DNA of 64,000 nt from Bradyrhizobium sp. CCBAU 53421 (GTDB lineage Bacteria > Pseudomonadota > Alphaproteobacteria > Rhizobiales > Xanthobacteraceae). Positions 54,450 to 63,559 of this stretch are shown in pieces. Made by a program: the position numbers and the translations under genes. The DNA is taken from assembly GCF_015291625.1 (NCBI RefSeq), contig NZ_CP030047.1:6448001-6512000 (forward strand), read 5' to 3'. The notes under the pieces were generated by a model. That model worked only from the letters and a program-made list of their open reading frames with translations, was not told where the DNA came from and did no database searches. Numbering within the stretch: position 1 is the stretch's first letter; each line of letters starts with the position of its first letter.

Positions 54450-54611
54450 GATGATCTCCAGGTGTGGCGAATGAAGTCCACCATTCTTATGCAGCAGCGC
54501 TGACATTATGCTGACGGCAGCAAGACAGCTTTTTTGCGGCTGTTCATCTACGTTGCGGGGCATCGCCGTGTTGCGGCGCGCATCATCGCCGCTACGCCCG
54601 CAGGTCGCCGG

Positions 54612-55008
54612 TCATTCCGTTAGCGGAAAGCGGTCGAAGGCCGGCAGCTGATGCGCGGTTTCCATCCAGCGCAGCCGCTCCGCGACCTGGATATGCATGG
54701 CGGCCGGCACCGCGCCGGGATCGTCATAGGTGCCGCTCTGGATGTCGATGAACCCGGGCAACATGTTGCCGTTGGTATAGAACAGCCCGGTGCCGCAGTT
54801 CGCGCAGAAGTGCCGCCGGCCATGCTCGGAGGATCGGTAGATACTGGGCTGCCCTTTGGTGACCTTCTGCGACCATCACCCAGCCGACCATCGGCGCGCC
54901 GGCGTGGCGCCGGCAATCGGTGCAGTGACACAGCGCATGGACGACCGGTTCCCCGGTTACCTCGTGGCGAATCTCGCCGCAGTGACCGCCGCCGGTAACG
55001 TCAGCCAT
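54612..55008 (-). pseudogene. frameshifted GFA-family (DUF636) gene
   Basis: The frame starting at 55008 reads MADVTGGGHCGEIRHEVTGE, PVVHALCHCTDCRRHAGAPM and VGWVMVAE, a GFA (glutathione-dependent formaldehyde-activating-like, CENP-V) start. It then changes frame near 54850. The continuation VTKGQPSIYRSSEHGRRHFC, ANCGTGLFYTNGNMLPGFID, VAERLRWMETAHQLPAFDRF is in another frame, down to a stop at 54612. About 11 nt appear missing at the junction. The first zinc-ligand Cys of the usual GGCHCG motif is also Gly here (GGGHCG), which supports decay rather than a sequencing slip alone. Confidence 0.75.
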
Positions 55009-55257
55009 GTTTTCCTCCGACCGATCAATGGTTTGCCCGGTCGATAGCGTTGCAGGCCCGACGCCTTCAATGGCGCATCTTGCCCTTGCGGCCACCTGTC
55101 GCGTCGCCCGCATGGCGGCCCACGTCACGGCCGGCTTTCCGGCTCTCACGAAATCGTCATTCCGGCCCTCAACCCCTCCAAAGCCGCGGGAATAAAGCCC
55201 CGGCCCCACCGATCACCTACCCGGAAACCCAATCCCTGGGCCCACGGGAGACTTGTC

Positions 55258-56211
55258 ATGAGCGGACACGATCACAATCACCACGACGAGGAAAAAGGCG
55301 TCAGCCGACGCAAGGTGCTGGAATGCATGACCTGGGCCGGCACCGGCGTGCTCTGGACGGTTACCGGCGGCGTGCCGCATTCGCTCGGCATCGTCGGCTC
55401 GGCGGCCGCCGCCGAAGCCACCACCGGCATGACCTTCATGCAGATCAGCGACAGCCATGTCGGCTTCGACAAGCCGGCCAACCCGAACGCGATTGGCACG
55501 CTTGAAGAGGCCATCAACAAGGTCCGGGCGATGCAGGTCAAGCCGTCCTTCATGATCCACACCGGCGACATCACGCATTTGTCGAAAGCGTCTGAATTCG
55601 ATGACGCCGATCGCATCATCTCGCAGGCCAAGCTCGACGTGCATTACGTACCCGGCGAGCACGATTTCATCGACGAGGAGGTCAAGCTCTACAAGGAGCG
55701 CTACGGCAAGGGCACCAAAGGACCGGGCTACTACTCCTTCGACGCCGGCGGCGTGCACTTCGTCGGCCTCGTCAACGTCGTCGACCTGAAGGGCGGCGGC
55801 CTCGGCAACCTCGGCAACGAGCAGCTCGAATGGCTCGAGAACGACCTCAAGGGCCGCTCGAAGTCGACCCCGATCGTGCTGTTTGCCCACATCCCGCTGT
55901 GGACGGTCTATCCGCAATGGGGCTGGGGCACCGAGGACGGCGCCCGCGCGCTGGAATACGTCAAGGGCTTCGGCTCGGTCACCGTGCTCAATGGCCACAT
56001 CCACCAGGTGATGCAGAAGGTCGAGGGCAACGTCACCTTCCACACCGCGCGCTCGACGGCCTTCCCGCAGCCGGCGCCGGGTGCCGCCCCCTCGCCCGGC
56101 CCGATGAAGGTCGAGGATGCCAAGCTGCGCAGCATGCTCGGCGTCGCCAGCATCAACTTCAAGCAGAACAGCCAGCCGCTGGCGATCATCGACACGCCGC
56201 TGCAAGGCTAA
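55258..56211 (+). CDS. exported metallophosphoesterase (calcineurin-like)
   Basis: A 317-residue protein with a His-rich N-terminus (MSGHDHNHHDEEKG) and a Tat-like motif SRRKVLECMTWAGTG, then a metallophosphoesterase domain. Metal-binding motifs are visible: MQISDSHVGF (Asp65, His67), MIHTGDITHLSKAS (GDxxH), YVPGEHDFIDEE (GxHD), VLFAHIPLW and VTVLNGHIHQVM (GHxH). It probably cleaves phosphate esters in the periplasm. It is the first gene of an operon with a cupredoxin and an ECF sigma/anti-sigma pair. GGGAGACTTGTC precedes the ATG. Confidence 0.92.
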   Translation: MSGHDHNHHDEEKGVSRRKVLECMTWAGTGVLWTVTGGVPHSLGIVGSAAAAEATTGMTFMQISDSHVGFDKPANPNAIGTLEEAINKVRAMQVKPSFMIHTGDITHLSKASEFDDADRIISQAKLDVHYVPGEHDFIDEEVKLYKERYGKGTKGPGYYSFDAGGVHFVGLVNVVDLKGGGLGNLGNEQLEWLENDLKGRSKSTPIVLFAHIPLWTVYPQWGWGTEDGARALEYVKGFGSVTVLNGHIHQVMQKVEGNVTFHTARSTAFPQPAPGAAPSPGPMKVEDAKLRSMLGVASINFKQNSQPLAIIDTPLQG

Positions 56212-56235
56212 CGGACAAGGCTGAGGGAAGAGACC

Positions 56236-56559
56236 ATGAGTTCGATCAACCGACGCGACTTCGGTATAGCCGTGGTCGCGGCCATGCTGCTGCCGGTCAC
56301 GGCGGCCCGCGCCGAAGACGCCGCGGTCCACATCGACAACTTCTCGTTCGCGCCGAACCCGCTCGACGTGAAGGTCGGCACCACCGTGACCTGGACCAAC
56401 CGCGACGACATCCCGCACACCGTGGTGTGTGCGGGCAAATTCCGCTCCAAGACCATGGATACCGACGGCACCTTCTCGTTCACCTTCACGGAGCCCGGCG
56501 AGTACAAGTATTTCTGCTCGCTGCATCCGCACATGACAGGCAGTATCAAGGTTGGGTAA
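56236..56559 (+). CDS. exported cupredoxin (amicyanin/plastocyanin-like)
   Basis: A 107-residue type 1 blue copper protein with a twin-arginine-like export signal (MSSINRRDFGIAVVAAMLLP, cleavage after ARA). Copper ligands are complete and in the usual order: His61 (DDIPHTVVC), Cys94, His97 and Met100 (YFCSLHPHM). The fold markers FSFAPNPLDVKVGTTVTWTN are typical. It would act in periplasmic electron transfer. It lies 24 nt after the metallophosphoesterase; the frame of the following sigma gene begins in its 3' end. AGGGAAGAGACC precedes the ATG. Confidence 0.92.
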   Translation: MSSINRRDFGIAVVAAMLLPVTAARAEDAAVHIDNFSFAPNPLDVKVGTTVTWTNRDDIPHTVVCAGKFRSKTMDTDGTFSFTFTEPGEYKYFCSLHPHMTGSIKVG

Positions 56560-56653
56560 CGTGACCACCCATACGATCACAGCCATGCCTGGCCGATGGC
56601 CCTCCGCCCCCGGCCGGGCACAAGCCGTCTCTCGACATGCCGGGCAGGACACG

Positions 56654-57211
56654 ATGGTTGTCAAAGCGTCGCAAGACGATCCCGAAAAGGCGCGGCGATT
56701 TCGCGAAGCCGCGCTGCCGTACCTTGACGACGCCTACACCCTGGCGCGCTATTTGCTGCGCGATGCCGCCGACGCCGAGGATGCGGTGCAGGAATGCTAT
56801 CTGCGCGCCTACAAGCATTTCGACAGCTACCGGGGACCAGCGATGAAGCCGTGGCTGTTCGCGATCCTGCGCAATGTCTGCCGCGCCGAATATGCCCGCC
56901 GCAAGACCGCCCCCACCGCGGTCGAGGAGCTGCCCGAAGGCGGCGATCAGACCCCGATGTGGAATGAGGCGCCGGAGACCCCGGAAAAGCAACTGCTGCG
57001 CCGCTTCGATGGCGACACCGTGCGCAAGCTGGTCGCGGCACTCGCCGAGCCGTTCCGCGAGACCTTCGTGCTCAGGGAAATCCAGAATCTTCCTTACCGC
57101 GAGATCGCCGATGTCGCCGCCGTGCCTGTCGGCACCGTGATGTCCCGCCTCGCACGCGCCCGCGCCATGCTGCGATCGGCATGGCTTGCGGAACAGGAGC
57201 AAGTGAAATGA
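56654..57211 (+). CDS. ECF-family sigma factor
   Basis: A 185-residue ECF sigma factor. Region 2 is seen as REAALPYLDDAYTLARYLLR, DAADAEDAVQECYLRAYKHF and PAMKPWLFAILRNVCRAEYA; region 4 as FRETFVLREIQNLPYREIAD and VPVGTVMSRLARARAMLRSA. The start MVVKASQDDPEKARRFREAA at 56654 follows a GGGCAGGAC site. It is third in the metallophosphoesterase-cupredoxin operon and overlaps the anti-sigma start (ATGA). Its target promoter could not be identified with confidence. Confidence 0.92.
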   Translation: MVVKASQDDPEKARRFREAALPYLDDAYTLARYLLRDAADAEDAVQECYLRAYKHFDSYRGPAMKPWLFAILRNVCRAEYARRKTAPTAVEELPEGGDQTPMWNEAPETPEKQLLRRFDGDTVRKLVAALAEPFRETFVLREIQNLPYREIADVAAVPVGTVMSRLARARAMLRSAWLAEQEQVK

Positions 57212-57978
57212 ATTGCGAGGAAGCCGAAGTGCTGGTCCACGCGCTGATCGACGGCGAACTCGATGCCGGCCATGCACGCGAGGTGGAAGCCCATATCGAG
57301 GGGTGCGCGCATTGCGCTGCTCTCATGAAGGAATATCAGGAGATCCGCCAGGCGATCGCCGAGAGCGACGTGCGCTACAAGGCGCCGCTCGAGCTGCGCC
57401 GCAAGATCGAGAAGGCGTTGCCGCAACCGCAGCTGCAGGCGGCACCGAGCCGGCGCTCGGTGCTGCGCGGCTTCGCGATGGGCTCGGCCGTGTCGGCGAT
57501 GGCCGCGACAGGCCTGGTTGCGATCGTGCTGCGCAACGACGACGAGCAGCGCATCGAGAACGAGGTGGTGTCGGCGCATCTGCGCTCGCTGCAGGCCGGC
57601 CACCTCATCGACGTGGTCTCGACCGATCAGCATACGGTCAAGCCCTGGTTCAACGGCAAGCTCGACGTCTCGCCGCCGGTGATCGATCTTACCGCGCAGG
57701 GCTTCACCCTGATCGGCGGCCGGCTCGACTACGTCAACGCCCGCGAGATCGGCGCTGTGGTCTACAAGCGCCGCCAGCACGTCATCAATCTGTTCGTGGC
57801 GCAGACCGCGAACACCGAGCGAAAGACCGCGAAGACCTCGATCTTGCAGGGCTTCAACATCCGGCGCTGGAGCGACCGCGGCCTGAACTACTGGGCGGTC
57901 AGCGATCTCGGCGCCGACGAGCTGACCGAGTTCGGCGACAAGTTCGAGAGCGCGATGCGCGCCAACAAGGAAGGGTGA
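57208..57978 (+). CDS. zinc-type (ZAS) anti-sigma factor, membrane anchored
   Basis: A 256-residue anti-sigma factor. The cytoplasmic N-terminus carries the ZAS signature His29-x3-Cys33-x2-Cys36 (AHIEGCAHCAALMKEYQEIR), which binds zinc and senses redox or envelope stress in this family. One transmembrane helix (about 85-107, VLRGFAMGSAVSAMAATGLV) separates it from a periplasmic domain of about 145 residues (LRSLQAGHLIDVVSTDQHTV KPWF-type, LIGGRLDYVNAREIGAVVYK). The ATGA overlap with the sigma gene is the standard pairing. It ends the operon. Confidence 0.92.
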   Translation: MNCEEAEVLVHALIDGELDAGHAREVEAHIEGCAHCAALMKEYQEIRQAIAESDVRYKAPLELRRKIEKALPQPQLQAAPSRRSVLRGFAMGSAVSAMAATGLVAIVLRNDDEQRIENEVVSAHLRSLQAGHLIDVVSTDQHTVKPWFNGKLDVSPPVIDLTAQGFTLIGGRLDYVNAREIGAVVYKRRQHVINLFVAQTANTERKTAKTSILQGFNIRRWSDRGLNYWAVSDLGADELTEFGDKFESAMRANKEG

Positions 57979-57996
57979 GCAAAACAGCTAACGCTT

Positions 57997-58080
57997 CGTC
58001 ATTGCGAGGAGCGAAGCGACGAAGCAATCCATAGCTCCACTTGCCGCGCGATGGATTGCTTCGCTTCGCTCGCAATGACG
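57997..58080. repeat. palindromic repeat after the sigma operon
   Basis: CGTCATTGCGAGGAGCGAAG pairs with CTTCGCTCGCAATGACG, enclosing GCAATCCAT/ATGGATTGC. This widespread Bradyrhizobium-type element makes a long hairpin directly downstream of the anti-sigma stop and may act as a terminator or mRNA stabiliser. Confidence 0.75.
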
Positions 58081-58091
58081 GACGAGACAGC

Positions 58092-58217
58092 CATGTCGCC
58101 CGGATGGAGCCAACGGGTCGCGCGAACGCGCGCCCGATGACACGCTCCGCGAAATCCGGGAACAGTCTTGCAAGGATCGAGAATCCCGGATTTCGCTTCG
58201 CTGCATCCGGGCTACGG
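58092..58217. repeat. second palindromic repeat adjoining hpnO
   Basis: CGCCCGGATGGAGCC and the far arm GCTGCATCCGGGCTACG pair, and inner ACGCTCCGCGAAATCCGGGA pairs with TCCCGGATTTCGC. It lies directly downstream of the hpnO stop (minus strand). Confidence 0.6.
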
Positions 58218-58225
58218 GCTCGCGC

Positions 58226-59617
58226 TTACGCCGACTTGCGCACCGCGTTGTCGACCAGCGTCTTGCCGAGCGACCAGATCGCGCCGGGCACCTTGTGGCT
58301 GCCGGCGATCACGTCGTCGAACGACTTCTCGATCCAGCTGCAGTCTTCCTCGGTGATCATCAGCGGCGGCAGCAACTTGATGGTGTGCAGGCCGTGGCCG
58401 GCGACCTGGGTCAGGATCTTGTGATCCTTGAACAGCGGCACCGTGATGAGCTGGCAGAACAGGCCCTTGTTGGCGGTCTCCAGCAGATTCCACGACGCCT
58501 TGAGCCGCAACGATTTCGGCGGACCGAACTCGACGCCGATCATCAGGCCCTTGCCGCGGACTTCCTTCATCAGCTCATAGCCGGGCACCATGCGGGTCAA
58601 TGCAAGGCGGAGCTCGGCGCCGCGCTTGGCGGCGTTCTCGACGAGCTTCTCGTTCTTGATGACATCGAGCGTGGCGATACCGGCGGCCATCGCCAGATCG
58701 TTCTTGGCGAAGGTCGAACCGTGCACGACCGCACGATCCATCTGGTTGAAGATCTTGTCGAAGATGTTCTTGCGCGTCAGCAGCGCGCCGATCGGCACGT
58801 GGCCGCCGGATAGCGCCTTCGCCAGCAGCACCATGTCGGGCTCGATGCCCCAGTGCTCGATCGCGAGGAACTTGCCGGTGCGGCCGATGCCGGTCTGGAT
58901 CTCGTCGGCGATGAACAGCGTGCCGTATTTGCGGCACAGCGCCAGCGCACCGGGCAGGAACTCGTCGGTGGGCATGTTGACGCCCTTGCCCTGGATCGGC
59001 TCGACGATGAACGCGCCGACCTGGCGCGACGACAGCGCCTTCTCCAGCGCCTCGAGATCGTTGTAGGGGATCGGGGTGCAGCCAGGCAGCAGCGGCTCGA
59101 AGCCACTGCGGAAGTTCGTATCATCGGTCAGCGACAGCGCGCCGTAGGACAGGCCGTGGAACGAATGCCCGCAATAGACGATGCCCGGACGGCCGGTGGC
59201 GCCGCGCGCGAACTTGATCGCCGCTTCGACGGTTTCGGCGCCGGAATTGGCGAAAAACACCTTGTCCAGATATGGAACATATTCCAGAAGCCGTTCCGCG
59301 AGCACGCCGGCAAGCGTCGAGACATCGAGCTGAACCAGATTGGGCAGATCGGCGTCGAGCACACTCTTCAGCGCCTGGCGCAGGGCAGGATGATTCCGGC
59401 CAATCGCAAAAACGCCAAATCCGCTCAATAGATCAAGGTAACGAGCCCCCTGACGATCGAACAGGTACTGGCCTTGACCCTTCTGGAAGCCGACGTCATA
59501 GCCGATGGTCTTGAGGACGCGCACGAGCTGCTCGTTGAGGTGACGCGTGTGCATGGCACCGCGCTGCCCCTCGCGCTCCACAAAAATCTCGGAAACGTCT
59601 AAATTGGAACTTACCAT
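58226..59617 (-). CDS. hpnO: HpnO, PLP aminotransferase of aminobacteriohopanetriol synthesis
   Basis: A 463-residue class III aminotransferase. It opens [12 protein letters not shown], then [20 protein letters not shown], matching HpnO proteins. PLP-binding features are [16 protein letters not shown] (phosphate binding), [17 protein letters not shown] (Asp238) and [15 protein letters not shown] (Lys267). HpnO makes aminobacteriohopanetriol from a hopanoid side-chain precursor in the inner membrane biosynthetic route. It is divergent from the DUF2147 gene, and hpnN and ispH lie beyond. The length is normal for the family. Upstream 59618-59719 holds a small AAAACGC/GCGTTTT hairpin. Confidence 0.93.
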   Translation of the reverse strand: MVSSNLDVSEIFVEREGQRGAMHTRHLNEQLVRVLKTIGYDVGFQKGQGQYLFDRQGARYLDLLSGFGVFAIGRNHPALRQALKSVLDADLPNLVQLDVSTLAGVLAERLLEYVPYLDKVFFANSGAETVEAAIKFARGATGRPGIVYCGHSFHGLSYGALSLTDDTNFRSGFEPLLPGCTPIPYNDLEALEKALSSRQVGAFIVEPIQGKGVNMPTDEFLPGALALCRKYGTLFIADEIQTGIGRTGKFLAIEHWGIEPDMVLLAKALSGGHVPIGALLTRKNIFDKIFNQMDRAVVHGSTFAKNDLAMAAGIATLDVIKNEKLVENAAKRGAELRLALTRMVPGYELMKEVRGKGLMIGVEFGPPKSLRLKASWNLLETANKGLFCQLITVPLFKDHKILTQVAGHGLHTIKLLPPLMITEEDCSWIEKSFDDVIAGSHKVPGAIWSLGKTLVDNAVRKSA

Positions 59618-59655
59618 TCGTTACATACGTCGGTTGATGGCCATCTCGTCAACTT

Positions 59656-59678
59656 AAAACGCTCGCTAGCGGCGTTTT
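59656..59678. repeat. small perfect hairpin upstream of the DUF2147 gene
   Basis: AAAACGC at 59656-59662 pairs with GCGTTTT at 59672-59678 around a CGCTAGCG palindrome. It lies between divergent hpnO and DUF2147 and may be a relic of the larger GCGTTTTC repeat family or a regulatory site. Confidence 0.4.
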
Positions 59679-59719
59679 GACCCCCGCTCGGATCGTCTAG
59701 TTAAGCACAGGTTTGGACC

Positions 59720-60379
59720 ATGTTGCACTGCCCAAGAACTTTCGCGCGTACAATAGCCTTTTCAGGTTTATTTTTGGCCACCGTATTATCACCGGCACTT
59801 GCAGCGGACCCAACCGGCGACTGGAAGGTCGCAGACGGTGTCGCCACCATCCGCGTCGCCCAGTGTAATGGCAACATGTGGGGTGCGGTGTCCTGGGAAA
59901 AAACCCCCGGCGGAAAGGATAAGAACAATCCTGATCCTGCAAAACAAAGCAGGCCAACCCTCGGCATGCCGATCCTGATCGACATGAAGAAGAAGGCCGG
60001 CGCCGACGCGTGGGAAGGCCAAGTCTACAACGCGAAGGATGGCCAGCTCTACAGCTCGACCATCAAGCCGGTCGGCACCGATCAGCTCGAGATCCAGGGC
60101 TGCGTGCTCGGCTTCCTGTGCGGCGGCGAGACCTGGACCCGCGTCGGCCCGCCGATCCCGATGAGCGCCGCCGGCAATCCGCCTGCGGCGGGCAGCGCCG
60201 CAGCGAAGGGTGCCGTTCCCAAATCGGCAGCGCCGCAGAAGACCACCGGCGCCGTGGCGGCACCCGCCACCAAGCCGGGTCAGAAGCAGGCGGCGAACCC
60301 GCCGGGCGGCGCCAATGCGTCGGCAGACACCGTGGGTGATATCTGCCTGCTCCCGGACATCGCGCGACCGACGCATTGA
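59720..60379 (+). CDS. exported DUF2147 protein
   Basis: A 219-residue protein with a signal peptide (FARTIAFSGLFLATVLSPAL, cleavage after ALA) and a DUF2147 domain: DPTGDWKVADGVATIRVAQC, GNMWGAVSWEKTPGGKDKNN, GMPILIDMKKKAG, WEGQVYNAKDGQLYSSTIKP, LEIQGCVLGFLCGGETWTRV. The C-terminal 70 residues are Ala/Pro/Lys-rich and disordered, with a terminal pair ICLLPDIARPTH. DUF2147 proteins are periplasmic beta-barrel-like proteins of unknown function. Its position between hpnO and hpnN suggests, but does not prove, a link to hopanoid transport or the outer membrane. The ATG at 59720 has no clear ribosome binding site. Confidence 0.85.
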   Translation: MLHCPRTFARTIAFSGLFLATVLSPALAADPTGDWKVADGVATIRVAQCNGNMWGAVSWEKTPGGKDKNNPDPAKQSRPTLGMPILIDMKKKAGADAWEGQVYNAKDGQLYSSTIKPVGTDQLEIQGCVLGFLCGGETWTRVGPPIPMSAAGNPPAAGSAAAKGAVPKSAAPQKTTGAVAAPATKPGQKQAANPPGGANASADTVGDICLLPDIARPTH

Positions 60380-60490
60380 CGGAAGGCAGCAGTGAACAGG
60401 CTGGCTGCTTCGCGGCGCTGACGCCTGCCTGAATTTACGGCTTGGCGGCACCGTGCCGCCAAGCCGTATCGAACGCGGATCGCCAGCGCG

Positions 60491-63106
60491 TCAGGTGACG
60501 TCGTTGGCGATGTCTTCGTCCTTGAGGGCCTCGCGCGGCTTGCCCATCAGCGCCGGCTGGAACAGCAACACCGCAGCCAGCGTGGTGACGAGCGAGAGCG
60601 CAAGCAGCTTGCCCATGCTCGCGGTGCCGGGATGGCTGGATAGCCACAGACTGCCGAACGCGGTCGCCGTAGTCAGCGCGCTGAAAAAGATCGCCCGTGT
60701 CAGGCTCGACTGCAGCAGGTTTGTCCTGCCCTGCCGCCATGCCGTGACATAGTAGATCTTGAACGCGACGCCGACGCCGAGCAGTAGCGGCAGCGCGACG
60801 ATGTTGGCGAAGTTGAGCGGCAGCCCGATCAGCACGCAGATCTCCAGCGTGACGATGCCGGCGACCAAGAGCGGCACCAGCGTCATCAGCACGTCGACGA
60901 CGCGGCGCAGCGTCAGCCACAGCAGCAGGCTGATCGTGACCAGCGCCAGGATGCCGGCGTGGATGAACGCGTTCACGATCACATCGCCCGACTTTAGGAT
61001 CGAGACCGGCCCGCCAATCGCCGTCGGCTCGGCGGCGAGCACGGCATCGGCAAAGCGGCGCAGATTGTCGTTGTCGTTCGGATCGCCCTTCGGCTCCGCC
61101 TCGACACGCATCAGGCCGTCCTTGGTCTTCCAGCTCGCGACCAGTTCCGGCGGCAGGTTCTGCAGTGTGACGGTCTGGGCCTGCAGCGTGTTGCGGAGCT
61201 GATCGAACACGATCTTCATCGGCGCGACGAAGACCTCCTGCGCCTTGTCGCGGATGGTCTGGTTCGAATCGGCGAGCTTCTGCAGGGCGTCGGCGAGCCG
61301 GCGCGCGGCAACCGCGCCCGGCCCCTTGCCGTCACCCGCCGTCCTGCGCAGGCTGTCGACCGAGCTCTTCAGCGACTCGACGTTCTCCTGATCCGACGGC
61401 GCCGGATCGACCGAGTCGGGGTTGAGCGCGGGGCCGAGCGTCTTGGCCGCCTGCGCGATCAGCTTCAGCTTGGCCGGCTGATCGTCAGGCACGAAGCTGT
61501 CGAGCGACATCACGCGCGACACTTCCGGCAGCTTCTCGAGCTTGGCCTCGATCTTCTTGGCGTCGGCTTCCGAGCGCGTCATCACGTCGATGGCATTGGC
61601 ACCGGTGTTCGGGTCCTTCCTCAGGTCGAGGAAGGTCGCGATCGATTCCGCCTGCTTGTTGCGTAGATTGATCGGGTTGAAGTCGAACTTCATGTAGTGC
61701 AGCAGCGGCAGGCCAGCGACCGTGACCAGCAGCGTGCCGGCAATGATCGGGACGCGATGCTTCTCCAGGAAATGGTCGAGCGGCGCCAGGAAGGCGTAGC
61801 CGACCGGCTCCCTCTCTCCCGGAGGGTTGAGCAGGTCGAGCAGCGCCGGCAGCACCGTGATGCTGGTGATGAAGGCCACCAGCATGCCGGCGCCGGCGAT
61901 CTTCCCGAGCTCGGAGATGCCCTTGTAGTCGGTCGGCAGGAAGCACAGGAAGCCGGCGGCCGTCGCCATCGCGGCGAGCGACAGCGGCACCGCCGAGCGG
62001 CGCGCGGCGTTTTCCAGCGCCAGCGTCAGATTGTCGTTCTTGAAGCGCTCGGAGCGGTAGCGAACGCTGAACTGGATGCCGAAGTCGACGCCGAGGCCGA
62101 CGAACAGCACCGCGAAGGCGATCGAGAGCAGGTTCAGCGAACCGACCATCATCAGGCCGACCGCCGTGGTGATGGCAAGACCGATGAACAGGTTCACGAA
62201 CACGGCGAAGATGATCTTGCCGGAATGCAGCGCCAGCCAGAGGATGATCAGCACGATCACCACGGTGCCGATGCCGTTGGTGATCGCGCCGTCCTGCACG
62301 GTGGCGTATTCCTCGTTGGCGATCGGCACCGGTCCGGTCAGGCGAACCCGCGCGTGATATTCGGTCGGGAATTTCAGATCGGCGGCCGCCTGGCGGATCG
62401 CGTCGGTTGCGGCCTTGCCCGGCTCCAGCGCCGAATAGTCGATGATCGGCTTGATCTCGATGAAGGCGCGCTTGTCCGAATCGGTCAGCGGCTTGTCGCT
62501 CGTGAGCTCACGCCAGGAGAAGGTCGCGTTACCCTTGGCAAGGACGGTCTCGACCGTCTCGGAGATCAGGTTGAAGGGCGGCGCGGCATTGTCGAGCTTG
62601 ACCTGTCCGCGCTTGACGCCGGCGAGGCCGGTCTCGAGTGCACCGGTCAATCCGCGAATCGAAGGGTCGCCGGCCATGATCTCGATCAGCGGCGCGGCCG
62701 ATTCGAGCTGGCCCGTGACCTTGCCGACCTCCTCGGTCGGCAGGAACAGGAGGCCGTTCTTCTCGAAGAATTCGCCCGAGCCGAGCGCGGTGATCGCCTC
62801 GAAGTTCTTCTTGTCGGCCTGCAGCTTCGCGGTCAGCGCCTTGGCGGCCGAGCTGGTCAGCTCGGGCGTCGCGGCCTCGACGACGGCCAGGATCAGCCGC
62901 TCGCGATCAAAGGCTTCCTCGAACTGGTTGTCACGCTTGCGCCAATCCAGGTCCGGCGAGATCAGCTTGTTGATGTCGGTGTTGATCGAGAAGTTGCGGG
63001 CCGTATAGAAGCCGGCGCCGATCGACAGCAGCACAGAGAAAATCACAACCGGAAGGGCAAAGCGCGTACAGGTCCTAACAACGGAGACGACAATATTTGT
63101 CAGCAC
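60491..63106 (-). CDS. hpnN: HpnN, hopanoid-associated RND/MMPL transporter
   Basis: An 871-residue RND-superfamily transporter with two sets of about six transmembrane helices and large periplasmic loops. The start VLTNIVVSVVRTCTRFALPV is typical of HpnN. Other features are FSINTDINKLISPDLDWRKR, FVGLGVDFGIQFSVRYRSER, LLGVGVAFKIYYVTAWRQGR and AFGSLWLSSHPGTASMGKLL. HpnN moves hopanoids from the inner to the outer membrane. The start is GTG at 63106; longer starts up to 63328 run over non-coding sequence. It is convergent with the DUF2147 gene and divergent from ispH, the gene that follows in many hopanoid loci. Confidence 0.93.
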   Translation of the reverse strand: MLTNIVVSVVRTCTRFALPVVIFSVLLSIGAGFYTARNFSINTDINKLISPDLDWRKRDNQFEEAFDRERLILAVVEAATPELTSSAAKALTAKLQADKKNFEAITALGSGEFFEKNGLLFLPTEEVGKVTGQLESAAPLIEIMAGDPSIRGLTGALETGLAGVKRGQVKLDNAAPPFNLISETVETVLAKGNATFSWRELTSDKPLTDSDKRAFIEIKPIIDYSALEPGKAATDAIRQAAADLKFPTEYHARVRLTGPVPIANEEYATVQDGAITNGIGTVVIVLIILWLALHSGKIIFAVFVNLFIGLAITTAVGLMMVGSLNLLSIAFAVLFVGLGVDFGIQFSVRYRSERFKNDNLTLALENAARRSAVPLSLAAMATAAGFLCFLPTDYKGISELGKIAGAGMLVAFITSITVLPALLDLLNPPGEREPVGYAFLAPLDHFLEKHRVPIIAGTLLVTVAGLPLLHYMKFDFNPINLRNKQAESIATFLDLRKDPNTGANAIDVMTRSEADAKKIEAKLEKLPEVSRVMSLDSFVPDDQPAKLKLIAQAAKTLGPALNPDSVDPAPSDQENVESLKSSVDSLRRTAGDGKGPGAVAARRLADALQKLADSNQTIRDKAQEVFVAPMKIVFDQLRNTLQAQTVTLQNLPPELVASWKTKDGLMRVEAEPKGDPNDNDNLRRFADAVLAAEPTAIGGPVSILKSGDVIVNAFIHAGILALVTISLLLWLTLRRVVDVLMTLVPLLVAGIVTLEICVLIGLPLNFANIVALPLLLGVGVAFKIYYVTAWRQGRTNLLQSSLTRAIFFSALTTATAFGSLWLSSHPGTASMGKLLALSLVTTLAAVLLFQPALMGKPREALKDEDIANDVT

Positions 63107-63559
63107 TTCGTTTCTTTCTAATCTCGGGGAAGCATGGCCGAAAACGCTCGCTCTGTAGCGGAGTTCCCGGGACCGATCTAATGTTGTTTTGGTTACCCTC
63201 CTCGACGAGATGGCGAGGAGGTTCCAAACCACTGGAACGGCCACGAGTGGCCGGTATAAACCGCAGGAGTGGGCGATAAAGTGACGAACAAGTGAGGGAG
63301 ACGGACGGTCGCAGGGTCCGAAATCCACACTATATTACCTATACTCCCTCGCCTCGCTGCCCGCTCGCCCACTCGAAGCGCTACCTTTTTGCCACAAATC
63401 CCTGTATTTCCATGCCCTTGAGGGCGCGGATCACGTGCAGGACCTGAGATGGTGCGGACATTGCAACTGAAGTTGCGGCGTCCGACCGGGCGGAGTGCGT
63501 TGCCGAAAAGGCCGCAGGGCATGGAATGAAGCTGGTGCAATTTGCGTAACGGACGACCT
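63107..63559. other. hpnN-ispH divergent intergenic region
   Basis: About 450 nt with no supported gene. A relatively AT-rich patch CCACACTATATTACCTATAC (63326-63345) is the best candidate promoter core. Frames on the minus strand here (63193-63540) look like shadows. Confidence 0.4.
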
